This document shows, one piece after another, positions 44,657 to 52,610 of a stretch of DNA of 64,000 bases. The stretch comes from Streptomyces flavotricini. GTDB taxonomy: Bacteria; Actinomycetota; Actinomycetes; Streptomycetales; Streptomycetaceae. The translations under genes and the position numbers were made by a program. The stretch covers positions 7,695,632-7,759,631 of the forward strand of contig NZ_JAINUL010000001.1 of assembly GCF_020639365.1 (NCBI RefSeq), in the 5' to 3' direction. Numbering within the stretch: the stretch's first letter is position 1; every line of letters starts with the position of its first letter. The notes below the pieces were generated by a model. The model ran no database searches. It worked only from the letters and a program-made list of their open reading frames with translations, and was not told where the DNA came from.

Positions 44657-46378
44657 ATGGCCAGGGCCAACGAGAAGGTCGAGGCACTGCTGCGGGAGTA
44701 CGCCGACCTGATCTCGATCAGCGGCGGCGACGCCTTCAAGGCGCGCGCGTACGAGAAGGCCGCCCGCGCCATCGGCGGCCACCCGGCAGACGTCTCCGAG
44801 CTGGACGTCAAGGGCCTGCGGGAGATCCCGAACGTGGGCAGGTCGATCGCCGAGAAGATCGTCGAGTACCTGAGCACCGGGCACGTCCCGGACATCGAGG
44901 AGCGCCGGGCCGCCGTCCCGGCCGGGGTGCGGGCCCTGACCGCGATCCCCGGGCTCGGCCCCCGCAAGGCCCACGTCCTCCACGAGGAGCTGGGCGTCTC
45001 TTCCGTCGAAGAGCTGGAGGAGGCCGTTCGAGAGGAGCGGTTGCGCGACCTGAAGGGCTTCGGCGAGCAGACCGAGCGGAACATCCTCCACGGCATCTCC
45101 GTGCTCCGGAACGCCGACGGCCGGATCCTGCTCGGCGCCGCGATGGACATCGCCGAGCAGATCGTCGCCGAGATGGAGCGGATCCCGGGCTGCGTGCGGT
45201 GCACGTACGCGGGTTCGCTGCGCCGCATGCGCGAGACCATCGGCGATGTCGACATCCTGGTCGCGGCCGGGGAATCCGCGCCCTTCATGACGGCCCTCAC
45301 GGAGCTCCCGCTGGTGGCCGACGTCATCGCGCACGGCGCGAAGAAGACCTCCGTCCGCACCGCGGCCGGCCTCCAGGTCGACCTGCGCGTCCTGCCGCCC
45401 GCCTCCTGGGGGGCGGGACTGCAGTACTTCACCGGGTCCAAGGCGCACAACATCCGCACCCGCGCCCTCGCGGTGCGCCAGGGCCTCAAGCTCTCCGAGT
45501 ACGGGCTCTTCGACGCGGAGAGCGGCGAGAGCCTCGCCTCGGAGACGGAGGAGGAGGTGTACGCCCGGCTCGGCCTGCCCTGGATCCCGCCGACACTGCG
45601 CGAGGACCGCGGAGAGGTCGCGGCCGGGCTGCGGGGCGAACTGCCCGCCCTCGTGGCGCAGGACGACATCCGGGGCGACCTGCACACCCACACCGACCTC
45701 ACCGACGGACTCGCCTCCCTGGAGGACATGGTGGCCGCCGCCGCGGCGCGCGGCTACGCGTACTACGCGGTCACCGACCACGCGCCGGACCTCGCCATGC
45801 AGCGCATGACCGAGGAGAAGATCCTGGCCCAGCGCGAGCGGGTGCGGGCGCTCGACCGCACGGTGCGCGGGATGCGGCTGCTGCACGGCACCGAACTCAA
45901 CATCGGCCCGGACGGCGGCCTGGACTGGCCCGACGAGTTCCTCGCCGGTTTCGACCTGTGCGTGGCCTCCGTGCACTCCCACTTCGGCCAGAGCCGGGCG
46001 GCCATGACCCGCCGCTTCATCCGGGCCTGCGAGAACCCGTACGTCTCGGTCATCGGCCACCCCACCACCCGGCGGATCGGCCGGCGCCCGGGCGTGGACG
46101 CCGATTTCGAGGCCGTCTTCGCCGCCTGCGCGCGAACGGGCACCGCCCTGGAGATCAACGCGCACCCGGAGCGGCTCGACCTGGGCGACGAGGACATCCT
46201 GCGCGCCAAGCGCCACGGGGTGAAGTTCGCCGTGAACTCGGACGCGCACGCCACCACGCACCTGCCGTACCTGCGCTACGGGGTGGGCACGGCGCAGCGC
46301 GGCTGGCTGACGAAGGACGACGTCGTCAACGCCTGGCCGTGGACCCGCCTGCAGCGGTTCCTGAAGGGCGGGCGCTGA
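44657..46378 (+). CDS. DNA polymerase X family protein with PHP domain
   Basis: A 573-residue PolX: N-terminal HhH/8-kDa-like region (FKARAYEKAARAIGG, LREIPNVGRSIAEKIVEYL, IPGLGPRKA), the polymerase palm with AGSLRRMRETIGDVDILV, and a C-terminal PHP phosphoesterase domain (GDLHTHTDLTDG, TDHAPDL, LLHGTELNI, VASVHSHFGQ, IGHPTTR, AVNSDAH). It fills short gaps in base-excision repair; PHP gives 3'-5' exonuclease activity in related enzymes. Metal-binding residues appear complete. GGAGG is only one base from the ATG at 44657. Confidence 0.93.
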   Translation: MARANEKVEALLREYADLISISGGDAFKARAYEKAARAIGGHPADVSELDVKGLREIPNVGRSIAEKIVEYLSTGHVPDIEERRAAVPAGVRALTAIPGLGPRKAHVLHEELGVSSVEELEEAVREERLRDLKGFGEQTERNILHGISVLRNADGRILLGAAMDIAEQIVAEMERIPGCVRCTYAGSLRRMRETIGDVDILVAAGESAPFMTALTELPLVADVIAHGAKKTSVRTAAGLQVDLRVLPPASWGAGLQYFTGSKAHNIRTRALAVRQGLKLSEYGLFDAESGESLASETEEEVYARLGLPWIPPTLREDRGEVAAGLRGELPALVAQDDIRGDLHTHTDLTDGLASLEDMVAAAAARGYAYYAVTDHAPDLAMQRMTEEKILAQRERVRALDRTVRGMRLLHGTELNIGPDGGLDWPDEFLAGFDLCVASVHSHFGQSRAAMTRRFIRACENPYVSVIGHPTTRRIGRRPGVDADFEAVFAACARTGTALEINAHPERLDLGDEDILRAKRHGVKFAVNSDAHATTHLPYLRYGVGTAQRGWLTKDDVVNAWPWTRLQRFLKGGR

Positions 46379-46387
46379 AGAACGGCT

Positions 46388-46419
46388 CCGGCCCGCCCCC
46401 GAGGACCGGGGCGGGCCGG
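46388..46419. terminator. Bidirectional terminator
   Basis: CCGGCCCGCCCC (46388-46399) and GGGGCGGGCCGG (46408-46419), perfect 12-bp arms with an 8-nt loop, between the convergent PolX and lipoprotein genes. Confidence 0.8.
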
Positions 46420-46435
46420 GCGTGAGCGGGGCGGG

Positions 46436-46648
46436 TCAGTTGTTCTGCGTGGCGTCCGTGTCCGCCTGGGCGGCCGCGCTCTCGGCGTCGTCCAGCTTCT
46501 GCTGCATGTCCTTGACCGTGGCGCCGTCGGCCGTGCCGTTCGGCTTGGCGCTCGCGCCCGGCGTGCAGCCGGTGAGCAGCAGGGCGGTCGCCGCGGCCAG
46601 GGTGGCGAGGGCCGCGGCGCCGCGGCGGGACACGGCCACCCGGGTCAC
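46436..46648 (-). CDS. Small lipoprotein
   Basis: A 70-residue lipoprotein: signal ALATLAAATALLLTGC with the lipobox LLTGC, leaving a mature part of about 35 residues that is a predicted short helix (GATVKDMQQKLDDAESAAAQADTDATQNN). GTG at 46648 overlaps the stop of the upstream secreted-protein gene (GTGA). It is probably made together with that protein under the two-component system further upstream. Confidence 0.8.
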   Translation of the reverse strand: MTRVAVSRRGAAALATLAAATALLLTGCTPGASAKPNGTADGATVKDMQQKLDDAESAAAQADTDATQNN

Positions 46649-47058
46649 TTGGACTCCTGCGCGGAGCACCAGGTGCTGACGGCCTTCAGGTCGTCCTGCC
46701 GCTTCTGGAGGGTGGGCAGCAGGCTCTTGCGGAAGGTCAGGCGGTCGTTGAGGTAGGTGTGCACCTCGGTGTGGCCGGCGGTCTGGGCGTTCGTGACGCG
46801 CTGCTCCAGCCGTGCGACGGAGCCGAGGACGGTGGCGTCGCCCTTGAGCCGGGTGATGGCCGTGCTGACCCGGGTCTCCGTCTTGGGCAGGCGCTTGCAG
46901 ATCGCCTTGGCGCCGTCGCCCTTCGGTGCGGACTTGGCGGTCTTCGGCGCGGCGGGGGCGGGACTGGCGGACTCGGCCTGCGCGGGAGCGGCGCAGATCA
47001 GGGCGCCGGCGAGCGCGAGGGTGCCGATCGCGGCGGCGGTCCTACGGTTCGGGAGCAT
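46645..47058 (-). CDS. Secreted helical protein, unknown
   Basis: A 137-residue protein: Sec signal (MLPNRRTAAAIGTLALAGAL...APAQA), an Ala/Pro/Lys linker, then a helical region (ETRVSTAITRLKGDATVLGS, RLEQRVTNAQTAGHTEVHTYLNDRLTFRKSLLPTLQKRQDDL) containing one Cys near KAICKRLP and one near STWCSAQE that could pair. AGGGG precedes the ATG. The promoter region carries a direct repeat likely bound by the adjacent response regulator. Function unknown; the helical form recalls envelope-stress sensors only loosely. Confidence 0.8.
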   Translation of the reverse strand: MLPNRRTAAAIGTLALAGALICAAPAQAESASPAPAAPKTAKSAPKGDGAKAICKRLPKTETRVSTAITRLKGDATVLGSVARLEQRVTNAQTAGHTEVHTYLNDRLTFRKSLLPTLQKRQDDLKAVSTWCSAQESK

Positions 47059-47126
47059 GGCTGTATCCCCTTCGGTGTGAACGGGCCGGCTCACGGGCGG
47101 CCGACCGGTCAGGACGGTAGGGGGTG

Positions 47127-47145
47127 TCTTTGTGGAATCTTTGTG
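47127..47145 (-). promoter_or_regulatory. Direct repeat in the secreted-protein promoter
   Basis: On the minus strand, CACAAAGA occurs twice with a 3-nt spacer, an 11-bp period (47145-47138 and 47134-47127). OmpR-type regulators bind such directly repeated half-sites one helical turn apart. TACCGT at 47119-47114, seven bases further on, could be the -10, with the repeat at the -35 position. Confidence 0.6.
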
Positions 47146-47173
47146 AGTCCGCCCGGGCCGCCGGCCGGAGCCC

Positions 47174-48619
47174 TCAGTCGCCCCGCGAGATCCAGTCGCG
47201 CCGCTTCGGCAGCCGCAGGGTCGGGGCGTCCGTCGCCGACAGGGGCAGGCGCACTTCGAAGCGGGTGCCCGTGCCGCCGGGCGGCGTCCCGATCACGACG
47301 GAGCCCCGGTGCAGCGCGGCCTGCTGGGCGACCAGCGTCAGCCCGAGCCCGGAGCCGGGGCTGCCGGGGCGGTGGTGGAAGCGCCGGAAGACGGCCTCCC
47401 GCTCGCCGGGCGGGATGCCCGGCCCCGCGTCGTCCACGGTGAGCACCGCGTACCCGCCCTCCGCGTGCAGCCCTACCGCGATCCTGGGCGGCTCGTCGGG
47501 CCGCCGGCCGTGCACCACCGCATTGCCCAGCAGGTTGGCGAGCAGGATGGTCAGCCCGGCATCCCAGCCGAACACCCTTAGCTCCGACGGGAGTTCCACG
47601 ACCAGCCGTGCCTCGGGATGGCGGCGGGCGGTCTCCCCGGCCACGGTGTCCACCAGCTCGGACAGGTCGAGCGGGGCGAAGGCGGACACCTCCACCAGAT
47701 CGCCCCGGGCGAGCATCCTCAGGGCCGTGAGCACGTCCAGCAGCCGGGCGTGGTCGCGCTGCAGGTCCCTTACGATCTCGGCCCGTTCGGCGGGGGAGAG
47801 GTCGGGATGGGCGGCCAGGACGTCCAGGTCGGTCCGCATGCTCATCAGCGGGGTGCGCAGCTCGTGCGAGGCTGCGGAGGAGAACGAGCGCGCGGTGTCC
47901 AGCGCCTGCGCCGTGCGGGCCGCCTGCTCCTCGTACCGGGAAAGCAACTGGCCTATGGCGCAGGACAGTTCGTCCACCTCGGCGATGTTCGCGGGCGCGC
48001 TGGCGAAGGCGGCCGCGCCCGCGCCCGGGTCGAGTGCGGCGGCCCGGCGGCTCAGCCTTCGTACGGAGGCGGTGGCGCGGCCGGCCAGCCCGTACGCGAG
48101 CAGCCCGGAGACCGGCGCGGCCAGCAGGGCCACGAGCAGGACCCGGCGGCGTACGGCGACGACCTGCGGGTCGGCGGCCGAGGCCGGGGTGAACAGCCAG
48201 AGCGTGCCCGGGGCGGGACCCGCCACCGGGACGGTCAGCACCCGCCAGGCGCGGCCCTTGGCCCGGACGGTGACCGGCCCGTCCGCGGTCCGCTCCGGCA
48301 GCCGTACCGGGTCGGCGGGCTGCGGGCCGCCCTCCAGGACGACGGATCCGTCCGCCGTACGGACGCGGATGCCGGCGTCGAGGACGTCGCCGAGCACCTT
48401 GCGGTGCTGGTTCTGCTCCACCTTCGGCTTCCCGTTGCGGTCCGCCGTGAGCAGGGTCTTGACGTCCGGGAGGACGGCGGAGGCCCGGTCCTGGAGCCGG
48501 GTGTCCTGCTGCTGGTGCAGATCGCGGCTGACCAGCCCCAGCACCAGCAGTCCCGCGGCGAGCACCAACAGGGGCACCACCACCGTCACCGAGAGGGCGA
48601 TGCGGGTGGCGAGTTTCAC
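47174..48619 (-). CDS. Sensor histidine kinase
   Basis: A 481-residue membrane kinase: first membrane segment (ALSVTVVVPLLVLAAGLLVLGLV), an extracytoplasmic domain of about 120 residues, second segment (LLVALLAAPVSGLLAYGLAG), HAMP, the phospho-His box SSAASHELRTPLMSM and an ATPase domain with N box LLANLLGNAVVHG, G1 VDDAGPGIP, F box and G2 GSGLGLTLV. GTG at 48619 overlaps the response-regulator stop (GTGA). Partner of the upstream regulator; the signal is unknown. Confidence 0.93.
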   Translation of the reverse strand: MKLATRIALSVTVVVPLLVLAAGLLVLGLVSRDLHQQQDTRLQDRASAVLPDVKTLLTADRNGKPKVEQNQHRKVLGDVLDAGIRVRTADGSVVLEGGPQPADPVRLPERTADGPVTVRAKGRAWRVLTVPVAGPAPGTLWLFTPASAADPQVVAVRRRVLLVALLAAPVSGLLAYGLAGRATASVRRLSRRAAALDPGAGAAAFASAPANIAEVDELSCAIGQLLSRYEEQAARTAQALDTARSFSSAASHELRTPLMSMRTDLDVLAAHPDLSPAERAEIVRDLQRDHARLLDVLTALRMLARGDLVEVSAFAPLDLSELVDTVAGETARRHPEARLVVELPSELRVFGWDAGLTILLANLLGNAVVHGRRPDEPPRIAVGLHAEGGYAVLTVDDAGPGIPPGEREAVFRRFHHRPGSPGSGLGLTLVAQQAALHRGSVVIGTPPGGTGTRFEVRLPLSATDAPTLRLPKRRDWISRGD

Positions 48620-49365
48620 GATCCGCCCTCCCGGGCCCCGGGGACGCGCAGCACGAAGCCGACGCCGCGCACGGTGTGGATCAGGCGCGGGCGGCCGCCC
48701 TCCTCCAGCTTGCGGCGCAGATAGCTGACGAAGGTGTCGACGGCGTCGCTGCGGACCTCGAAGTCGTAGCCCCACACCCGGTCCAGCAGCTGGTCCCGGG
48801 TGAGGACGATCCCCGCGTTGCGCGCCAGCTGCAGGAGGAGCTCGAACTCACGCCGGGTGAGGTGGAGTTCGGCCTGCTCGTGATGCACCTGGCGGCGGGC
48901 CTCGTCGATCACGAGCGGGCCGGCGCGCAGGACGTCGGAGGCGGGCTCGGGCGTCGGGCGGCGCCGCAGCAGGGCGTGCAGGCGCAGGACCAGCTCCTCC
49001 AGGGCGAAGGGCTTGACCAGGTAGTCGTCGGCTCCGGCCTGAAGTCCGGCGATCCGGTCCGCCACCTCGTCCAGGGCCGACAGCATCAGGACGGGAGTCT
49101 CGTCACCGCGTGCGCGCAGGCTGCGGCAGACCTCGGTGCCGGTCAGGCCGGGCATCGAGACGTCCAGCACGAGGACGTCCGGGGTCCGGTCGGCGAGCTG
49201 TGCGAGCGCGGCGGGCCCGTCCTCGGCGAGCAGTACGGTGAAGCCGCTCAGCCGCAGCCCGCGCTCCAGGGAGCGGCGGATGGCGGCGTCGTCGTCCGCC
49301 ACCAGTACCCGTCCGGTGGACGTACCGCCGGACGTACTGCCCGACGCACTGCCGATGCCGGTCAC
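48616..49365 (-). CDS. OmpR-type response regulator
   Basis: A 249-residue regulator: receiver domain (VADDDAAIRRSL, phospho-Asp in VLVLDVSMPG, Lys in YLVKPFALEE) and winged-helix output domain (LTRREFELLLQLARNAG, RSDAVDTFVSYLRRKLEEGG, IHTVRGVGFVLR). AGGAGG stands five bases before the GTG at 49365. It is coupled to the kinase gene. The likely target is the CACAAAGA repeat upstream of the secreted-protein gene at 47058. Confidence 0.93.
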   Translation of the reverse strand: MTGIGSASGSTSGGTSTGRVLVADDDAAIRRSLERGLRLSGFTVLLAEDGPAALAQLADRTPDVLVLDVSMPGLTGTEVCRSLRARGDETPVLMLSALDEVADRIAGLQAGADDYLVKPFALEELVLRLHALLRRRPTPEPASDVLRAGPLVIDEARRQVHHEQAELHLTRREFELLLQLARNAGIVLTRDQLLDRVWGYDFEVRSDAVDTFVSYLRRKLEEGGRPRLIHTVRGVGFVLRVPGAREGGS

Positions 49366-49413
49366 AATGCCCTCCTCGCGCACGGCCCCGTCGCGGAGGC
49401 CGGGGCGACCATC

Positions 49414-50346
49414 TCACGGCCGCCGTACCGCCCGGAAGGCGGGGTACGGGGGGTGGGTCCGGCCGGTCTCCGGGCCGGTCTCCCTCCGGAGGGCCGCCGA
49501 GAGGTGCCCGCTCGTGTCGCGCAGGGCGCGGGGGACGCGCGGGCCGCGCCCGATGGTGCGGGTGGTGCGCTCCAGGACGTTCAGGGCGCGGACGGAGCCG
49601 ATGTCCGGGACGGAGTCGACCAGGGCGGACAGCCGGGCGTCCGTTTCGCGCCAGGCGCCGGCCCGGGCGAGTACACGGGCCAGCTCGGTGGAGAACAGCG
49701 ACCGGTAGGCGGGTGCGTCGCCCGCCGCCGTCGCCTCGTGGAGCAGCTCCGCGGCCCCGTCCAGGTCCCCCAGGTCGGCGAGGGCGAGTCCGTGGTGGCC
49801 GTCGAGCTCCGAACGGTCGAACCACCAGGTCCAGGACGGATCGCGCTCGCCGGGCCCGTCGGCGAGGAGGTCCCGGGCCGTGGCGAGGGAGCGCAGCGCG
49901 CGCCGGTCCTGCCGGAGCCGGGCGCGGGCGCGTGCCTCCCGTACGTGGAAGATGGCGGCCACCCGCACCGGGAGGTCCCGCCCGGCCAGCACGGACGAGG
50001 AGATGCGCAGCGATTCGGCGGGGCGCCCGAGGTGCTCCTCCTGCAGGCACAGCACGGACAGGACGAGCGGCTCGACGGAGGCGGCCCCCGCGGGGAGGGT
50101 GCGGGCCAGGGCCAGTGCGCGGCTGCTGAACCGCCGCGAGATCCCGTGCCGCTCGGCGTCGAAGAGGATCCAGGCGGCGACCTGTAAGAGCTCCATCAGC
50201 GCGGACCGCTCGGCCGTCCCGTGCCCGACGGCTGCGCGGGCTTCGGCGGACGCGACGGCTCGCAGGGCCGCGGGTGCGGCCCGCCGGGCCCCCGCCGTAC
50301 GGTCCGTCTCGAGGAGTTCCGCGGTCAGCGCGGTGATGTGTTCCAT
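49414..50346 (-). CDS. TPR-like helical repeat protein
   Basis: A 310-residue protein made of paired helices resembling tetratricopeptide repeats (for example FSSRALALARTLPAG, PAESLRISSSVLAGRD, HHGLALADLGDLDGAAELLHEATAAGD, LSALVDSVPDIGSVRALNVLERT). It looks like the regulatory C-terminal part of Streptomyces TPR regulators, but has no visible DNA-binding domain. The ATG at 50346 begins MEHITALTAELLE. Role unknown. Confidence 0.65.
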   Translation of the reverse strand: MEHITALTAELLETDRTAGARRAAPAALRAVASAEARAAVGHGTAERSALMELLQVAAWILFDAERHGISRRFSSRALALARTLPAGAASVEPLVLSVLCLQEEHLGRPAESLRISSSVLAGRDLPVRVAAIFHVREARARARLRQDRRALRSLATARDLLADGPGERDPSWTWWFDRSELDGHHGLALADLGDLDGAAELLHEATAAGDAPAYRSLFSTELARVLARAGAWRETDARLSALVDSVPDIGSVRALNVLERTTRTIGRGPRVPRALRDTSGHLSAALRRETGPETGRTHPPYPAFRAVRRP

Positions 50347-50460
50347 GGTCCAAGCCTGCGCCCTTTCCGGACGCGGCGAACGGCGGTGTTTTCGCACCCG
50401 GCATGATGGTGGCCCAGAAGCCGCCGATGCGGCGCCACCCGCCACTCGAGGAGGAGCGGC

Positions 50461-51345
50461 ATGTCCGCCCGGCCCACGCCGTATCCCGAACGCCCCGCGC
50501 AGGCCCCGGTCACCGGGGGCGGTCTCGCGGAGCTCCTGCGCAGGGTCCGCTACGAGGTCCTGCCGGCGAAGGCCACCGAGGACAAGGTCCTGGCGCACGT
50601 CCCGGCCGACGTGCCGGTGACCGTCACCGCCTCGCCGGCCAAGGGCATCGGCCCGACCCTGGACCTCGCCACCCGCCTGGCCGGGCACGGCTACCGGGTC
50701 GTCCCGCACCTCCCGGCCCGGCAGATCACCGACGCCGGCCACCTCACGGACGTGGTGGACCGGCTGGTCGCCGCCGGCATCGAGGACGTCTTCGTACCGG
50801 CCGGGGACGCCGACCCGCCGGCCGGGGCGTACGACGCGGCCCTGCCCGTACTGCGCCGGCTCGGCGAGCTGGGCAGCCCGTTCGCGCACGTCGGCATCAC
50901 CGGGTACCCGGAGAGCCATCCCCTCATCCCCGACGAGGTCGCCGTCCGGGCGATGTCCGAGAAGCAGCCGCACGCGACGTACATCGTCAGCAACCTGTGC
51001 TTCGACCCGGCGACCCTGCGGCAGTGGCTCGTGCGGGTGCGCGGCCGGCAGATCACGCTGCCCGTGCACGTCGGTGTCGCCGGTCCGGTCGAGCGCGCGA
51101 AGCTGCTGTCGATGGCGACGAAGATCGGCGTGGGGGAGTCGGCCAAGTTCCTGACCCGGCACCCCTCGTGGTTCCTGCGCTTCGCGGCGCCCGGTGGCTA
51201 CTCCCCGGAGCGGCTGCTGCGGCGCGCCGCTCCCGGCTTCGGCGCGCCCGAGTCCGCGGTGGCCGGCCTGCACCTGTTCACCTTCAACCAGATCGCCGAG
51301 ACGGAGCGCTGGCGCCGCGCGATGCTGGACCGTACCGGCGGCTGA
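50461..51345 (+). CDS. Methylenetetrahydrofolate reductase-like protein
   Basis: A 294-residue MTHFR-fold (TIM barrel) protein. Features: RYEVLPAKATEDKVLAHVP, GHGYRVVPHLPARQITDAGHL (family folate/FAD region), IEDVFVPAGDADPPAG, GYPESHPLIPD and LHLFTFNQIAETERW. The substrate is probably a folate or another C1 carrier; it differs from housekeeping MetF, and homologues occur near C1-metabolism genes. GGAGGAG precedes the ATG. Confidence 0.82.
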   Translation: MSARPTPYPERPAQAPVTGGGLAELLRRVRYEVLPAKATEDKVLAHVPADVPVTVTASPAKGIGPTLDLATRLAGHGYRVVPHLPARQITDAGHLTDVVDRLVAAGIEDVFVPAGDADPPAGAYDAALPVLRRLGELGSPFAHVGITGYPESHPLIPDEVAVRAMSEKQPHATYIVSNLCFDPATLRQWLVRVRGRQITLPVHVGVAGPVERAKLLSMATKIGVGESAKFLTRHPSWFLRFAAPGGYSPERLLRRAAPGFGAPESAVAGLHLFTFNQIAETERWRRAMLDRTGG

Positions 51346-51454
51346 GCGGGCCGGCCGCACATCTGGAATTCGCCTGACTCGACCCGGACTTGAACGCTGC
51401 CCGGCTAGCGTTCGCCTCGGTGCCCGGATCTACATGTACAGGTCAGGAGATGAT

Positions 51455-52288
51455 GTGCGCAGCCTGCTGTCACCGACGAGGACGATGAACGAAGCGGCCG
51501 CGGCCCGGGGCTCCCGCCCCGGGCGGCGACGGGCCGGACTCCGCCGGGCCGCGACGACCGCGGGGCTCGGGGCCGCGGCACTCGTGATGGCCCTTCCGGC
51601 CGTCGCCGTCGCGGACGTGATACCGGCCCTGCCGCAGAACGCGGACGGCCTCGAACAGACCTTCTCGCCCGCCTTCGACTACGACGGGGACGGCTGCTAC
51701 GCCACTGCCGCGATCAGCGCCGGCGGGGTGCTCAACCCCGGTCTCAAGCCGGGCGGAGCGGTCAACGGCCACTGCCGGGACCTCGTACAGCTGCAGAACT
51801 CCAACACGTACTCCCGCGCGAAGTGCAACAACGGCTGGTGCGCCGTCATGTACGCGGGCTACTTCGAGAAGGACCAGGCCACGCTCGGCCCCGCGGCCAT
51901 CGGGCACCGGCACGACTTCGAGCACGTGGTGGTCTGGATCAAGGACAACGAGGTCCAGTACGTGTCGACTTCGCAGCACAGCGGGTGGAAGTGGTACCCG
52001 CGGTCGCAGGTCCGGTTCGACGGGACCCACGCCAAGGTCGTCTACCACAAGGACGGCGTCTCGACGCACTTCTACCGTCTGGCCAACGGCAACGACGAGC
52101 CTGCCGAGAACCACACCGGCAACTGGTTCTACCCGCGCCTCGTCGGCTGGAACGGCTACCCGGCGGGTCTGCGCGACAAGCTCATGAACGCCGACTTCGG
52201 CTCGGCCACGATCAAGATCTCCGACGGCCGCTTCAACGACGCCCTGAACGCCTCGAAACCCCCGATCCCCTTCAACCCCTACGCCTGA
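51455..52288 (+). CDS. NPP1 (necrosis-inducing) family secreted protein
   Basis: A secreted NPP1/NLP-type protein. The conserved heptapeptide variant GHRHDFEHVVVWI, a Cys pair in CRDLVQLQNSNTYSRAKC-type region and the C-terminal WNGYPAGLRDKLMNADFGSATIKI fit the family, which in plant-associated microbes forms membrane pores or triggers plant responses; saprophytic Streptomyces often carry it. The signal peptide is long. GTG at 51455 has AGGAG at five bases; ATG at 51485 (267 residues) is an alternative. A strong terminator follows. Confidence 0.85.
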   Translation: MRSLLSPTRTMNEAAAARGSRPGRRRAGLRRAATTAGLGAAALVMALPAVAVADVIPALPQNADGLEQTFSPAFDYDGDGCYATAAISAGGVLNPGLKPGGAVNGHCRDLVQLQNSNTYSRAKCNNGWCAVMYAGYFEKDQATLGPAAIGHRHDFEHVVVWIKDNEVQYVSTSQHSGWKWYPRSQVRFDGTHAKVVYHKDGVSTHFYRLANGNDEPAENHTGNWFYPRLVGWNGYPAGLRDKLMNADFGSATIKISDGRFNDALNASKPPIPFNPYA

Positions 52289-52299
52289 CGGAACGTGAC

Positions 52300-52332
52300 G
52301 GAGCCCGGGAGCATATCCAGCTCCCGGGCTCC
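52300..52332. terminator. Bidirectional terminator
   Basis: GGAGCCCGGGAG (52300-52311) and CTCCCGGGCTCC (52321-52332), perfect 12-bp arms and a 9-nt loop, just after the NPP1 stop and downstream of the minus-strand tRNA-like pair. Confidence 0.8.
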
Positions 52333-52385
52333 AGCTTGCCACCCAATTGCGCACACCGGCGGCGTTTAAGAGTCGCGGATCATTC

Positions 52386-52462
52386 TGAGATCGACGTGTT
52401 CTGCCTTTGAACTACCGCGCCACGAGAGAGGCGCAGAGGGGACTTGAACCCCCATCCGTCGA
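52386..52462 (-). tRNA. Circularly permuted tRNA-like gene 2, candidate anticodon CUC
   Basis: Read on the minus strand the 3' half comes first: position 38 at 52462, anticodon-stem strand CGACG (52461-52457), T-stem GGGGG/CCCCT around loop TTCAAGT (52453-52437), 3' acceptor CTGCGCC (52436-52430), discriminator T. After 7 nt the 5' half follows: acceptor GGCGCGG (52421-52415), TA, D-arm GTTC-AAAGGCA-GAAC (52412-52398), A, stem CGTCG (52396-52392), loop ATCTCA with anticodon CUC (52389-52387). Acceptor pairs 7/7 (one G-U), D-stem 4/4, anticodon stem 5/5, T-stem 5/5 (one G-U). In linear order the halves do not pair with any other partner. No CCA is encoded. Processing and function are unproven. 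Confidence 0.65.
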
Positions 52463-52528
52463 TGATCGTCCGCGCTCGGTCGATCCGGCGTTCGGCGGCG
52501 AATGCTGAGACTGGAGCGAGAATCTGAG

Positions 52529-52610
52529 TTTCACGGGGCCGCCTCTTCCGGCTTGGGCCACCCCGGCACGTGTGCCGGGGGAGGGATTCGAACCCCCAAC
52601 TGACACCCCT
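52529..52610 (-). tRNA. Circularly permuted tRNA-like gene 1, candidate anticodon GAA
   Basis: On the minus strand: A38 (52610), stem GGGGT (52609-52605), variable GTCAGTT, T-stem GGGGG/CCCTC around loop TTCGAAT (52597-52581), 3' acceptor CCCCGGC (52580-52574), discriminator A (52573), then 5 nt, then 5' acceptor GCCGGGG (52567-52561), TG, D-arm with 3-bp stem GCC/GGC and loop containing GG (52558-52541), G26, stem GCCCC (52539-52535), loop GTGAAA with U33, anticodon GAA (52532-52530) and A37. Acceptor pairing is a perfect 7/7; anticodon stem 4 G-C plus one G-U. No D-arm lies before, and no matching T-arm after, in normal order. No CCA encoded. Aminoacylation and expression are unknown. Confidence 0.6.

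Noticed and set aside
41858..46261. Very long minus-strand frame of 1467 codons
   Set aside because: It is an artefact of GC-rich DNA joining the real transporter frame to antisense and shadow frames of GH1 and PolX.
52386..52610. Two ordinary, intron-bearing tRNAs read in linear order
   Set aside because: The 5' half at 52567 and the 3' half at 52436 give two acceptor mismatches, while permuted pairing is complete for both genes; the outermost halves would be orphans in the linear reading.
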